The notes: generated by a model from the letters alone, not told the origin. DNA of 40,743 bases from Rhodobacteraceae bacterium HLUCCA08 (GCA_001314655.1 LJSF01000006.1:169068-209810), one strand, 5' to 3'; shown: positions 16,898-25,171, counted from the first letter of the stretch. Numbers and translations: made by a program.

Positions 16898-17920
16898 TCA
16901 GGCGCGGGCCTGGCGCGGATCGGCGCCGCGATCACGGGCCCGCAATTCGGCCATCAGGGCCATGATGGTCTCGGCCCGGCCCGGGGCGCGGTCGGGCGCC
17001 TTGGCGGCCTCGACCAGAAAGCCGGTTTCGGGCAGCGGCGGGGCATGCAGCAGCGCCGGCACCGGCATGATCAGGCTGGTGGCGCCGCGCAGATGCGCCG
17101 CGACAAGGCTGCGCGCCTTGAAGCCGGCGCCGGTCCGGGCCCGGGTGGTCACGCTGTCATGGCCGGCCCGGGCGACCTGGTGCCCGATCCCGGCATAGAT
17201 CAGCCGCGCCGCCCAGATCCCGGCGCGGGCGCGGATCGGCAGCCGGGCGATCCCGGCCTCGGAGCGCAGGTAGAGCCGGCGCGCCTCGACCAGCAGGCGG
17301 CGCACCATGGTGCGGATCGCCGGTGTCGGCTGCGGGTCGCGCAGAAAGGCCTGCGGATCGAGCCCCGCTTCGGCGAACCAGTCGCGCGGCAGGTAAAGCC
17401 GGCCGGCGCGGGCATCCTCGCCCACGTCGCGGGCGATGTTGGTCAGTTGCATCGCCACGCCCAGATCGCAGGCCCGGGCCAGGGCATCGCCGTCGCGCAC
17501 CCGCATCAGCACGCACATCATCGCCCCCACCGCGCTGGCGACCCGCGCGGAATAGGCGCGCAGCTCGCTCAAGCTGGCATAGCTTTCCCCGCGCGCATCC
17601 CAGGCCAGCCCTTCGAGCAGCGCATCGGGCAGGGCGCGCGGCATGTCGAAATCGGCGATGATCGCGGCAAAGGCGCGGTCGGCGGGGGCGTTGCGGGGCC
17701 GCCCGGCATAGGCCAGGTCCAGCCTGTCGTTCAGCGACAGCACCGCGCCGGCCTTTTCATCGCCCTCGTCCACCGCGTCGTCGGCGAGCCGGCAAAAGGC
17801 ATAGAGCGCCAGCGCCGGATCGCGCACGGACCCGGGCAACAGGCGCGCGGCGGCGTGGAACGACAGCGATCCGGTGCGGATCGCCGCGCGGCAATGGTCC
17901 AGATCGGCCGGGGCGATCAT
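16898..17920 (-). CDS. crtB: Phytoene synthase CrtB
   Basis: Condenses two GGPP to 15-cis-phytoene, the first committed carotenoid step. The 340 residues hold the two aspartate-rich motifs of squalene/phytoene synthases: ADDAVDEGD (46-54) and NIARDVGEDARAGRLYLP (161-178). ATG 17920 overlaps the crtI stop as ATGA, so the two are coupled. The C-terminal 40 residues (proline- and arginine-rich, after SLIMPVPALLHAPPLP) are variable in the family. Confidence 0.95.
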   Translation of the reverse strand: MIAPADLDHCRAAIRTGSLSFHAAARLLPGSVRDPALALYAFCRLADDAVDEGDEKAGAVLSLNDRLDLAYAGRPRNAPADRAFAAIIADFDMPRALPDALLEGLAWDARGESYASLSELRAYSARVASAVGAMMCVLMRVRDGDALARACDLGVAMQLTNIARDVGEDARAGRLYLPRDWFAEAGLDPQAFLRDPQPTPAIRTMVRRLLVEARRLYLRSEAGIARLPIRARAGIWAARLIYAGIGHQVARAGHDSVTTRARTGAGFKARSLVAAHLRGATSLIMPVPALLHAPPLPETGFLVEAAKAPDRAPGRAETIMALMAELRARDRGADPRQARA

Positions 17921-19437
17921 TCCGCCGCCAGATCCAGCGCGGCGGCGGGCGCCGGCGGTACCATCCCGGCCAGAACCTCGGCCGAGGAAATCACCCCGGG
18001 CAGCCCGGCCCCCGGATGGGTGCCGGCCCCGGCCAGATACAGCCCCGCGACCTCTTCGCTGACGTTATGGGGCCGGAACCAGGCCGATTGCAGGATCCGC
18101 GGTTCGATCGAAAAGCCGCAGCCATGGGGCGACAGGTAGCGGCTCTCGAAATCGGCCGGGGTCAGGATATGGCTGGCGGACAGATGGTCCTCGAAGCCGG
18201 GGATGTGCTGCTCCAGCACCGCGGCGACCTTCCGGCGGTAGCGGTCCGTTTCCTGCGCCCAGTCGACACCGCCCCAGCCAAGATGCGGCACCGGCGACAG
18301 CGCGTAAAAGGTATCGCCCCCGTCGGGCGCCACCCCCGGTTCGGTGACCGAGGGGCGATGCAGATAGAGGCTCATGTCGTCGGCCAGCTTGCCGCGGATG
18401 AAGATGTCGCGCAGCAGGCCATCGTAGCGGGGGCCGTTGATGATCGTGTGATGGCCCACATCGGCCCATTTGTCGCGCGTGCCGGCGGTGCCGAAATACC
18501 AGACGAACAGGCCCATGGACCAGCGCTGGCGGTCCAGCTTCGCCTTGGTCCAGCGCCGCTTGCCGCCCTTGAGCAGATGGGCATAGGTATGGCCCGCATC
18601 GGCATTGCTGACCACCACCGCCGCCGGCAGACGGTCGGCGCCGGCGCGCACGGCCGTGACGCGGCCGTTCTCGGCCTCGATCTCGTCCACGGTGACGCCC
18701 AGGCGGACCTGGCCGCCCTGCGCCTCGATCACCCGGACCATGGCATCGGCGATCGCCTGCACGCCGCCCATGGCGTAGTGGACGCCGTAGGATTTCTCCA
18801 GGTGACTGACCAGGGCGTAGATCGAGGTGACATGGGCCGGGTCGCCACCGATGAACAGCGGATGGAACGACAGCGCCATGCGCAGGCGCGGGTCGCGGAC
18901 ATGGGCCTTCGCATGGGCCAGGATCGACCGGTCGGCGCGCAGCCGGGCAAAGGCCGGCAGCACCTTGAGCGTTTCGCGGATGTCATGCATCGGGATCCGG
19001 CCCAGGCGCTGAAAGCCGATCCTGTAGCGCGCCTCGGCGCCCTTGAGGAACCGCAGGTAGCCGCGCAGGTCGCCGGGCGACAGGCGGCGGACCTCTTCGA
19101 TCATCCGTTCGGTATCGGGATAGGCCCGGAACTGCGACCCGTCCGGCCAGCGGATTTCATAGAACGGATCCATCGGCCGCAGGTCGATATCGGAATGAAA
19201 ATCGCGCCCGCAGGCTTGCCAGAGTTCCTCCAGCAGGGCAGGCATGGTAACGATGGTCGGACCAAGGTCGAAACGGTGCCCGTTCCGCGTCACCGAAGAG
19301 CCCCGCCCGCCGGGCCGGTCGAGCCGGTCCAGCACGGTCACCCGCCAGCCCTTGGCGCCCAGCCGCATCGCCGCGGCGAGGCCGCCCAGGCCGGCCCCGA
19401 TGATGACGGCCGAGTCGTTGTGGGGATGTGTAAACAT
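17917..19437 (-). CDS. crtI: Phytoene desaturase CrtI (neurosporene/lycopene-forming)
   Basis: FAD-dependent membrane-associated desaturase; in spheroidene makers it carries out three steps from phytoene to neurosporene. The 506 residues are very close to Rhodobacter CrtI: GAGLGGLAAAMRLGAKGW (14-31), GGRGSSVTRNGHRFDLGPTI, SFHPLFIGGDP, SMGLFVWYFGT, DDTFYALSPVPHL-type GDTFYALSPVPHLG, and the C-terminal FAD segment GAGTHPGAGLPGVISSAEV. ATG 19437 fits the known N-terminal length. No ribosome-binding site precedes it, and a promoter can be placed so that transcription begins at about the start codon; see the promoter entry. A PpsR-type site covers the start. Confidence 0.96.
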   Translation of the reverse strand: MFTHPHNDSAVIIGAGLGGLAAAMRLGAKGWRVTVLDRLDRPGGRGSSVTRNGHRFDLGPTIVTMPALLEELWQACGRDFHSDIDLRPMDPFYEIRWPDGSQFRAYPDTERMIEEVRRLSPGDLRGYLRFLKGAEARYRIGFQRLGRIPMHDIRETLKVLPAFARLRADRSILAHAKAHVRDPRLRMALSFHPLFIGGDPAHVTSIYALVSHLEKSYGVHYAMGGVQAIADAMVRVIEAQGGQVRLGVTVDEIEAENGRVTAVRAGADRLPAAVVVSNADAGHTYAHLLKGGKRRWTKAKLDRQRWSMGLFVWYFGTAGTRDKWADVGHHTIINGPRYDGLLRDIFIRGKLADDMSLYLHRPSVTEPGVAPDGGDTFYALSPVPHLGWGGVDWAQETDRYRRKVAAVLEQHIPGFEDHLSASHILTPADFESRYLSPHGCGFSIEPRILQSAWFRPHNVSEEVAGLYLAGAGTHPGAGLPGVISSAEVLAGMVPPAPAAALDLAAE

Positions 19438-19446
19438 AACTAGACA
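19429..19446. promoter_or_regulatory. PpsR/CrtJ operator over the crtI start codon
   Basis: Minus strand TGTCTAGTTATGTTTACA (plus TGTAAACATAACTAGACA), an exact TGT-N12-ACA palindrome. The crtI ATG is in the middle of it, and its outer half overlaps the candidate -10 box. Confidence 0.78.
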
Positions 19447-19472
19447 GTATCGCGAGACGGCGTGACTGGCAA
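19444..19472 (-). promoter_or_regulatory. Candidate crtI promoter, giving a leaderless mRNA
   Basis: Minus-strand -35 TTGCCA (19472-19467), 17-bp spacer, -10 TACTGT (19449-19444). Six bases follow before the A of the ATG at 19437, so the first transcribed base would be the start codon or very close to it. This agrees with the missing Shine-Dalgarno sequence. Confidence 0.45.
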
Positions 19473-19548
19473 TGTTTACATGCACAGACGCCGAAACCCG
19501 ATCCGGCCCGACCTGCGGCAAGTTTTCCGTTGCAATACAGGGCCCATG

Positions 19549-19566
19549 TGTCAATGTAGGTTGACA
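19549..19566. promoter_or_regulatory. PpsR/CrtJ operator upstream of crtA
   Basis: TGTCAATGTAGGTTGACA, an exact TGT-N12-ACA palindrome ending 16 bases before the crtA ATG. With the crtI operator 102 bp away it forms the distant-site arrangement known for the crtA-crtI region of Rhodobacter, where repressor on both sites is thought to cooperate. Confidence 0.82.
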
Positions 19567-19582
19567 CCAGTCGAGTCAAGAA

Positions 19583-20326
19583 ATGTCGCAATGCGTCACC
19601 CTCAGCCTGTTCCGCTTCGCGCGGCTTCGTGACCGGGCCTGGGCTTTTGCCCAGATGGGCCTGGCCCGCGCGCCGTTGGCGCGGATGCCGGGCCTGCAGT
19701 TCTGGAAGCTCTGCGGCTCGGGTGTCGGCGAGGGGTTCACCCCGATCCCCAACACCGCGATCTGGGCGATCCTCGGTGTCTGGGACGACGAATCCACCGC
19801 CCGCCGCGCGACCGAGACCGCCCCGGTCTTTGCCCGGTTCCACGCCCGCGCGCAGGAGGCCTGGACCCTGCGGCTGGCCGTCACCTCGGCCCGGGGGCGC
19901 TGGTCGGGGCGCGCGCCCTTCGCCCCGTCCGACGGCCCCGCGACCGGCCCTGTGACTGGCCCTGCGACCGGCCCCAAGACTGGCCCTGTCGCGGCGCTGA
20001 CCCGGGCGACGCTGCGCCCCCGGACGATGCTGCGGTTCTGGCGCCGGACGCCGGACATCTCGAAGGTGATCGGCGCCGATCCCGACGTGATCTTCAAGAT
20101 CGGCGTGGGCGAGGTGCCCTGGCTGCACCAGGTGACCTTCTCGATCTGGCCCGATACCGACGCCATGGCGCGATTCGCCCGCCATGGCCCCCATGCCGCG
20201 GCGATCCGCGCGGTGCGCGACGAGGGCTGGTTCACCGAAGAACTCTATGCCCGGTTCCGGATCCTCGGCGAAACGGGCAGCTGGGGCGGGGCGTCGCCGC
20301 TTTCGAATTGGCAGGAGGCCGCATGA
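19583..20326 (+). CDS. crtA: Spheroidene monooxygenase CrtA
   Basis: Oxygen-dependent, haem-containing monooxygenase that puts the keto group on spheroidene to give spheroidenone under aerobic conditions. The 247 residues include the family segments FAQMGLARAPLARMPGLQFW, KLCGSGVGEGFTPIPNTAIW, RGRWSGRAPF, and DVIFKIGVGEVPWLHQVTFS. Residues 118-137 are five Gly-Pro units (GPAT, GPVT, GPAT, GPKT, GPVA) coded by a 12-bp tandem repeat, in a loop just before the conserved VAALTRATLRP. ATG 19583 fits the family start; its ribosome-binding site is weak. The stop overlaps the bchI ATG (ATGA). Confidence 0.95.
   Translation: MSQCVTLSLFRFARLRDRAWAFAQMGLARAPLARMPGLQFWKLCGSGVGEGFTPIPNTAIWAILGVWDDESTARRATETAPVFARFHARAQEAWTLRLAVTSARGRWSGRAPFAPSDGPATGPVTGPATGPKTGPVAALTRATLRPRTMLRFWRRTPDISKVIGADPDVIFKIGVGEVPWLHQVTFSIWPDTDAMARFARHGPHAAAIRAVRDEGWFTEELYARFRILGETGSWGGASPLSNWQEAA
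19934..19993 (+). repeat. 12-bp tandem repeat inside crtA
   Basis: Five in-frame copies of a 12-base unit close to GGCCCTGCGACC, encoding Gly-Pro-X-Thr repeats. Copies differ at two to four positions. Such repeats change copy number by slippage without shifting the frame. Confidence 0.8.
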
Positions 20327-21327
20327 AACATCCCTTCCCCTTCTCGGCCATCGTCGGCCAGGACGAGATGAAGCTGGCGATGATCCTGACCGCCATCGAC
20401 CCCTCGATCGGCGGGGTCCTGGCCTTCGGCGACCGCGGCACCGGCAAATCCACCGCGGTGCGGGCCCTGGCCGCGCTGTTGCCGCCGATCGACATGGTCG
20501 CGGGCTGCCCGGTCAATTCCGCCAGCCCCGATGACGTGCCCGACTGGGCCGGGCTGGACCGGCGCGAGATGGTCGAGGCGCCGACCCCGGTGGTCGACCT
20601 GCCGCTGGGCGCCACCGAAGACCGGGTGACCGGGGCGCTGGATATCGAACGGGCGCTGACGCTGGGCGAAAAGGCCTTCGAACCCGGCCTGCTGGCCCGG
20701 GCGAATCGCGGGTATCTCTATGTCGACGAGGTCAACCTGCTGGAGGATCACATCGTCGACCTGCTGCTCGACGTCGCCCAATCCGGCGAAAACGTGGTCG
20801 AACGCGAAGGCCTGTCGATCCGCCACCCGGCGCGATTCGTGCTGGTCGGTTCCGGCAATCCCGAAGAGGGCGAATTGCGTCCGCAATTGCTGGACCGGTT
20901 CGGCCTGTCGGTCGAGGTGACAAGCCCCCGCGACGTGGAAACCCGGGTCGAGGTGATTCGCCGCCGCGATGCCTATGAACGCGATCACAACGCCTTCATG
21001 CTGCGCTGGCAGGCCGAAAACGCGGCGATCCGCGACCGTATCGTCACCGGCCGCAAGGCCCTGGCCGGGCTGGAGGCCGGCGACAAGGTGCTGACCGATG
21101 TCGCCCGGATCTGCCTGGCGCTGGGGGCCGACGGGCTGCGCGGGGAACTGACCCTGCTCAAGGCCGCCCGCGCCTATGCCGCCTGGCGCGACGATACCGC
21201 GATCACCCGCACCCATATCCGCGACGTGGTGCCGATGGCCCTGCGCCACCGCCTGCGCCGCGACCCGCTGGACGAGGCCGGCAGCGGTACCCGCGTCGCC
21301 CGCGTGGTGGACGAGGTCTTTGGCTGA
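20323..21327 (+). CDS. bchI: Magnesium chelatase ATPase subunit BchI
   Basis: AAA+ motor of magnesium chelatase, which with BchD and BchH inserts Mg into protoporphyrin IX, the first committed step of bacteriochlorophyll synthesis. The 334 residues have Walker A GDRGTGKS (36-43), Walker B YLYVDEVNLL (131-140), the sensor-1 region VLVGSGNPEEGELRPQLLDRF and the C-terminal helical lid. ATG 20323 overlaps the crtA stop and has AGGAGG seven bases upstream; the TTG at 20308 that also opens the frame is inside that site and is not the start. Confidence 0.97.
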   Translation: MKHPFPFSAIVGQDEMKLAMILTAIDPSIGGVLAFGDRGTGKSTAVRALAALLPPIDMVAGCPVNSASPDDVPDWAGLDRREMVEAPTPVVDLPLGATEDRVTGALDIERALTLGEKAFEPGLLARANRGYLYVDEVNLLEDHIVDLLLDVAQSGENVVEREGLSIRHPARFVLVGSGNPEEGELRPQLLDRFGLSVEVTSPRDVETRVEVIRRRDAYERDHNAFMLRWQAENAAIRDRIVTGRKALAGLEAGDKVLTDVARICLALGADGLRGELTLLKAARAYAAWRDDTAITRTHIRDVVPMALRHRLRRDPLDEAGSGTRVARVVDEVFG

Positions 21328-22963
21328 TCCCGCCCCCCCCTTTGCGCGCGCCGCCCTGGCGCTGGACCTGCTGGCGGTCGATCCCGGGCTGGGCGGGCTG
21401 CGCCTGGTCGCCCGGGCCGGCCCGGTCCGCGCGGCCCTGACGGCCCGGATCGGCCCGGGCGCCCGGCGCCTGCATCCCGCGCTGGACGACGACGCGCTGT
21501 TCGGCGGGCTGGATCTGTCGGCGACCCTGGCCTCGGGGCACCGGGTCGACAGCGCCGGGCTGCTGGCCGAACCGGCGGTGCTGGTGCTGCCGATGGCCGA
21601 ACGCACGCCGCCGGGCCTGGCCGCGCGGCTGGGCGCCTGCCTCGATGCCGGGCGCGGTCACCTGCTGATCGCGCTGGACGAAACCGCGGGCGACGGCGAA
21701 GGCCTGCCCGCCGCCCTGTCCGAACGGCTGGCCTTCGACATCGACCTGTCCGAGGTGCCGCTGCGCGACGCGACCCTGCCGCCGCCGGCCGATATCGCGG
21801 CCGCAAAGCTGCGGCTGGCGGCGACCGACCTGCCCGACACCCTGCCCCGGCAGATCGCCGAACTGACGCTGGCCTTCGGGATCGACAGCCCCCGCGCCGC
21901 CTTGTTCGCCCTGCGCGCGGCCCGGGCGCTGGCGTCGCTGCGGGGCGGCGAAATCGGTCCCGACGAGGTCGAGACCGCGGCCGCCCTCACCCTGGCCCAT
22001 CGCGCCACGCAGATGCCCGAACCGGACCCGCCCCCGGACGACGACGCGGCCGCGCAGCAACCGCCGCCGCCACCGTCGGACAGCGACAACGCCGGCCAGG
22101 ACAGCGGCGCGCTGCCCCGGGAGCTGCTGGTCGAGGCGATCGCCGCCCTGCTCCCGCCCGACCTGCTGGAGGGCGGCGCCCGGGCCGACCGGCGCGCCAC
22201 CGGCACCGGCGCCGGCGCCATGAACAAGGGCAACCGCCGTGGGCGCCCCCTGCCCTCGCGCCCCGGAAGGCCCGGCTCGGGCGCCCGGATCGACCTGGTC
22301 GCCACCCTGCGCGCCGCCGCACCCTGGCAGACGATCCGCGCGAAAACCGCGCACCGGCCCGGGCTGCAGATCCGCGGCAGCGACATCCGGCTGCGCCGCT
22401 ACCAGCACCGCTCGGACCGGCTGATCGTCTTTACCGTCGATGCCAGCGGATCCTCTGCCCTGGCCCGCCTGGCCGAGGCGAAAGGCGCGGTCGAACATTT
22501 GCTGGCCCGGGCCTATACAAGGCGCGACCATGTCTGCCTGGTGGCGTTCCGCGGCACCGGGGCCGAAGTGCTGCTGCCGCCGACCCGCAGCCTGGTCCAG
22601 ACCAAGCGCCGCCTGGCCGCCCTGCCCGGCGGCGGTGCGACGCCGCTGGCCGCCGGCCTGCAATCCGCCGCCCACGAGATCGACCAGGCCCGCCGCAAGG
22701 GCATGCAGCCGATGCTGTGCCTGCTGACCGACGGAAGGGCCAATATCGCGCTTGACGGCACCGCCGACCGGGCCCGGGCGGCCGGGGATGCGACCCGCAT
22801 CGCCCGGACCCTGGCCGGGACCGAGGCGCTGGTGATCGATTGCGGCACCCGCCCGACCCCGGCCCTGCGCGACCTCGCCGCCGCCTGTGCCGGCCGCTAC
22901 ATGGCGCTGCCGCGCGCCGATGCCGGCCGGTTGTCGCGCGCGGTGTCGGACGCGCTGGGTTAG
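21320..22963 (+). CDS. bchD: Magnesium chelatase subunit BchD
   Basis: Partner of BchI: an inactive AAA+ domain, an acidic/proline-rich linker and a von Willebrand A integrin-type domain that docks with BchH. In these 547 residues the AAA+ part (about 1-230) has no Walker A lysine motif, the linker is at 233-258 with runs of prolines and aspartates, and the metal-binding site DASGSS starts at Asp374, followed later by LLTDGRANIAL. The frame has no ATG or GTG near its 5' end; TTG 21320, preceded by GACGAGG and overlapping bchI by 8 bp, is the best start and gives MADPAPPFARAALALDLLAV, which suits the family. Confidence 0.94.
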   Translation: MADPAPPFARAALALDLLAVDPGLGGLRLVARAGPVRAALTARIGPGARRLHPALDDDALFGGLDLSATLASGHRVDSAGLLAEPAVLVLPMAERTPPGLAARLGACLDAGRGHLLIALDETAGDGEGLPAALSERLAFDIDLSEVPLRDATLPPPADIAAAKLRLAATDLPDTLPRQIAELTLAFGIDSPRAALFALRAARALASLRGGEIGPDEVETAAALTLAHRATQMPEPDPPPDDDAAAQQPPPPPSDSDNAGQDSGALPRELLVEAIAALLPPDLLEGGARADRRATGTGAGAMNKGNRRGRPLPSRPGRPGSGARIDLVATLRAAAPWQTIRAKTAHRPGLQIRGSDIRLRRYQHRSDRLIVFTVDASGSSALARLAEAKGAVEHLLARAYTRRDHVCLVAFRGTGAEVLLPPTRSLVQTKRRLAALPGGGATPLAAGLQSAAHEIDQARRKGMQPMLCLLTDGRANIALDGTADRARAAGDATRIARTLAGTEALVIDCGTRPTPALRDLAAACAGRYMALPRADAGRLSRAVSDALG

Positions 22964-22968
22964 GCGCG

Positions 22969-23865
22969 ATGCGCTGGCCCGAGGATCTGGAGGGCTGGCC
23001 GCTGCGCGAACATTCGCGCCGGGTGCTGTGCCGCCCCCATCTGTGGCACGTGCAAGAGGCCGGAACCGGCCCGACCCTGGTGCTGATCCACGGTGCCGGC
23101 GGGGCCACGCAAAGCTGGCGCGCGCTGTTTCCGCTGCTGGCGCGCCGGTATCATGTCGTCGCCATGGACCTGCCGGGCCAGGGCTTCACCCGGCTGGGCG
23201 CCCGGTCGCGCTGCGGGCTGGCCCCCATGGCCGAGGACCTGGGCGCCCTGATCGCGCAGGAAGGATGGAAGCCGGCCGCCCTGGTCGGCCATTCCGCCGG
23301 CGCCGCCATCGCCCTGCGCCTGGCCGAAGACCTGCGCTGCCCGGTCCTCGCCTTGAACCCGGCCTTGCAGAATTTCGACGGGGTCGCCGGCTGGCTGTTC
23401 CCGATCCTGGCACGAGTGCTGTCGCTGAACCCGCTTTCGGCGCCGCTCTTCGCGGCCTCGGCGACCCCCGCCAAGGTCCGCCGGCTGGTCGAACGGACCG
23501 GGACGCACCTGCCGCCGGCGGGGCTGGCGCTGTATCACCGGCTGGCCACCGACCGGACCCATGTGGACGCGACCCTGGCGATGATGGCGCAATGGTCGCT
23601 GGACGGGCTGCTGGCGCGCCTGCCGCGGCTGGAGATCCCGCTGCGCATCCTGGTCGGCGGCGATGACCGCGCGGTGCCGCCCGACAGCGCCGGCCGCGCC
23701 TGCACGGCGATGCCCGATTGCCGGATCGAGCGTTGGGAGGGGCTGGGCCACCTGATCCACGAAGAGGCGCCGGACCGGGTCGCAGCCTGGATTGCGGCGC
23801 AGCCGGGCGCCGCCCTCGGAACCGCGCCCGACCCGCCGACACCGGATGCACCGGCCCTTTCGTGA
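22969..23865 (+). CDS. bchO: BchO, alpha/beta-hydrolase of magnesium chelation
   Basis: Member of the alpha/beta-hydrolase fold encoded after bchID in Rhodobacter and thought to assist magnesium chelatase; its chemistry is not settled. The 298 residues carry the oxyanion-hole segment LIHGAGG (39-45), the nucleophile elbow VGHSAGAA (Ser109), the acid region LVGGDDRAVPP and a late histidine in GLGHLIHEEAP. ATG 22969 lies five bases after the bchD stop; the longer frame to 22840 is inside bchD. Confidence 0.93.
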   Translation: MRWPEDLEGWPLREHSRRVLCRPHLWHVQEAGTGPTLVLIHGAGGATQSWRALFPLLARRYHVVAMDLPGQGFTRLGARSRCGLAPMAEDLGALIAQEGWKPAALVGHSAGAAIALRLAEDLRCPVLALNPALQNFDGVAGWLFPILARVLSLNPLSAPLFAASATPAKVRRLVERTGTHLPPAGLALYHRLATDRTHVDATLAMMAQWSLDGLLARLPRLEIPLRILVGGDDRAVPPDSAGRACTAMPDCRIERWEGLGHLIHEEAPDRVAAWIAAQPGAALGTAPDPPTPDAPALS

Positions 23866-23916
23866 TCCGATCCGCCGACCTATAGTGCCGCCGGGCAGGA
23901 AACAGGCAGGACCCCC

Positions 23917-24921
23917 ATGGCAAAGGCGACACGCACGGGCGACAGTTTCGACCTGGTTCTGGTCGGCCAGTCGGGGCGCGTGCAATACGAGGCATTGCTG
24001 CTGGTCGCCTCGCTGCGCGACCAGGACCCGGCTTTCGCCGGACAGGTCTATGTCGCCGAACCGCAGCCCGGGCCGCTCTGGTCCGGCGATCCGCGCATGA
24101 CAGGCGAGATCCGCGCCGAACTGGAGGCCATGGGCTGCACGATCCTGCCGTTGCACAATCGCGCCTTCGGCCAATCCTACCCCCATGGCAACAAGATCGA
24201 GGCCCTGGCCGCGCTGCCGGCGACCGGACCGTTCCTGTTTCTCGACAGCGATACGCTGATCACCGGGCCGCTGTCGACGCTGGCCGCGGCGGATTTCACC
24301 CGGCCCACGGCTTCGATGCGGCGCAGCGGCACCTGGCCCGAGGAAGAGCTCTACTGGCCGGGCTACACCGCCACCTGGAAAGCGCTCTACGACCGCTTCG
24401 AGCTGGAGTTCGACAGCAGTCTCGACCTGTCGAAACCGGATGAATACTGGGAGCGCTACCTCTATTTCAACGCCGGTTGGGTGGCGGGCACGGATGCCCC
24501 CGCCTTCGGCGCCCGCTGGCGCGACTGGGCGGTCGCGATCCGCGACGACCGGCCCCGGGAACTGGTCCTGCAATCGCTCGATCCCTGGCTTGACCAGGTC
24601 GCGCTGCCGCTGGTGATCCATTCCTTCGGCGGTGGCCGGCCGGGTCCGGACTGGGCCGGGCTCGATGGCGATCTGACCTGTCACTGGCGCGTCCTCGGCC
24701 TGGCCTATGCGCGCGAGGCGGACCGGGTCGTCGAGGTGCTGGAAGCCGTCGCCGCGCCGAACCGGATCAAGAAGCTGCTCAAGAACCACGAGGCCTTCAA
24801 GCGGATGATCTACCAGGGCCGCGGCCGCAAGGCGCGGGCGCTGTTCGACCGCGCCGACCTGCCGCCGCGCGAACGCCAGATCCGCAACCGTCTGAAAAAG
24901 GACGGCTTCTGGCTGCGCTGA
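23917..24921 (+). CDS. Putative GT-A-fold glycosyltransferase-like protein
   Basis: I do not know a named homologue. The 334 residues begin with an alternating hydrophobic strand SFDLVLVGQSGRVQYEAL, have HGNKIEALAAL (90-100) and then FLFLDSDTLITGPL, in which Asp110-Ser-Asp112 looks like the metal- and nucleotide-sugar-binding DxD motif of GT-A enzymes. FNAGWVAG and VIHSFGGG resemble later acceptor-site and metal-ligand histidine positions of GT8-like proteins. No signal peptide or transmembrane helix is visible; the C-terminus is very basic. It follows bchO by 51 bp, with a TATAGT box at 23881 suggesting its own promoter, so a link to photosynthesis is not shown. Confidence 0.6.
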   Translation: MAKATRTGDSFDLVLVGQSGRVQYEALLLVASLRDQDPAFAGQVYVAEPQPGPLWSGDPRMTGEIRAELEAMGCTILPLHNRAFGQSYPHGNKIEALAALPATGPFLFLDSDTLITGPLSTLAAADFTRPTASMRRSGTWPEEELYWPGYTATWKALYDRFELEFDSSLDLSKPDEYWERYLYFNAGWVAGTDAPAFGARWRDWAVAIRDDRPRELVLQSLDPWLDQVALPLVIHSFGGGRPGPDWAGLDGDLTCHWRVLGLAYAREADRVVEVLEAVAAPNRIKKLLKNHEAFKRMIYQGRGRKARALFDRADLPPRERQIRNRLKKDGFWLR

Positions 24922-24937
24922 CCCGGCCTCGGCCGGG
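24922..24937 (+). terminator. Short GC hairpin right after the GT-like gene
   Basis: CCCGGCC (24922-24928) pairs with GGCCGGG (24931-24937) directly behind the stop codon. No T-run follows. Confidence 0.4.
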
Positions 24938-24958
24938 ATCGCCTGCGGCGGGCGGAAA

Positions 24959-24979
24959 AGGGGGGCTGTCTGCCCCCCT
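24959..24979. terminator. Eight-bp G/C hairpin
   Basis: AGGGGGGC (24959-24966) pairs with GCCCCCCT (24972-24979) around TGTCT. On the minus strand TTTTCC follows it, so as a terminator it fits minus-strand transcription better. It may instead be part of the repeat element beginning at 25001. Confidence 0.45.
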
Positions 24980-25000
24980 CTGCGCGTGCCGCGCATTCAC

Positions 25001-25031
25001 CCCCCGAAGGTATTTCCGGGACAAAGGCAGG
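25001..25031 (+). repeat. Left arm of an imperfect inverted repeat
   Basis: The arm has the core GGTATTTCCGGGACAAAG after a C-run. Its partner lies at 25172-25201 on the other strand, about 140 bp away, with only three or so differences. I recall similar CCCCGAGGTATTTT-GGGACAAAG elements as common intergenic repeats in Rhodobacteraceae. Confidence 0.7.
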
Positions 25032-25171
25032 CCGGATTCAGGCTTTGTTAACCGAGATGGCGGATTCTGACCCCGCGGTACAGGCTGAGGAGCCGATGGC
25101 CGCGGACGGAGGCGCCGTCGCAGCGTCTGCCCCGGCCGGTCGTGCGGCCGCGCCGGGGCGTTTCACAGCCC
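25032..25171. other. Segment enclosed by the inverted repeat, no gene seen
   Basis: This GC-rich stretch has short open frames on both strands with alanine-rich translations and no ribosome-binding site or recognisable motif. I see no gene in it, nor in the rest of the 536-bp spacer 24922-25457, which otherwise holds hairpins and the metY leader. Confidence 0.5.

Noticed and set aside
19561-19566. TTGACA in the crtA operator as the crtA -35 box
   Set aside because: A -10 at the right distance would fall inside the crtA coding start, and no TATAAT-like box is there.
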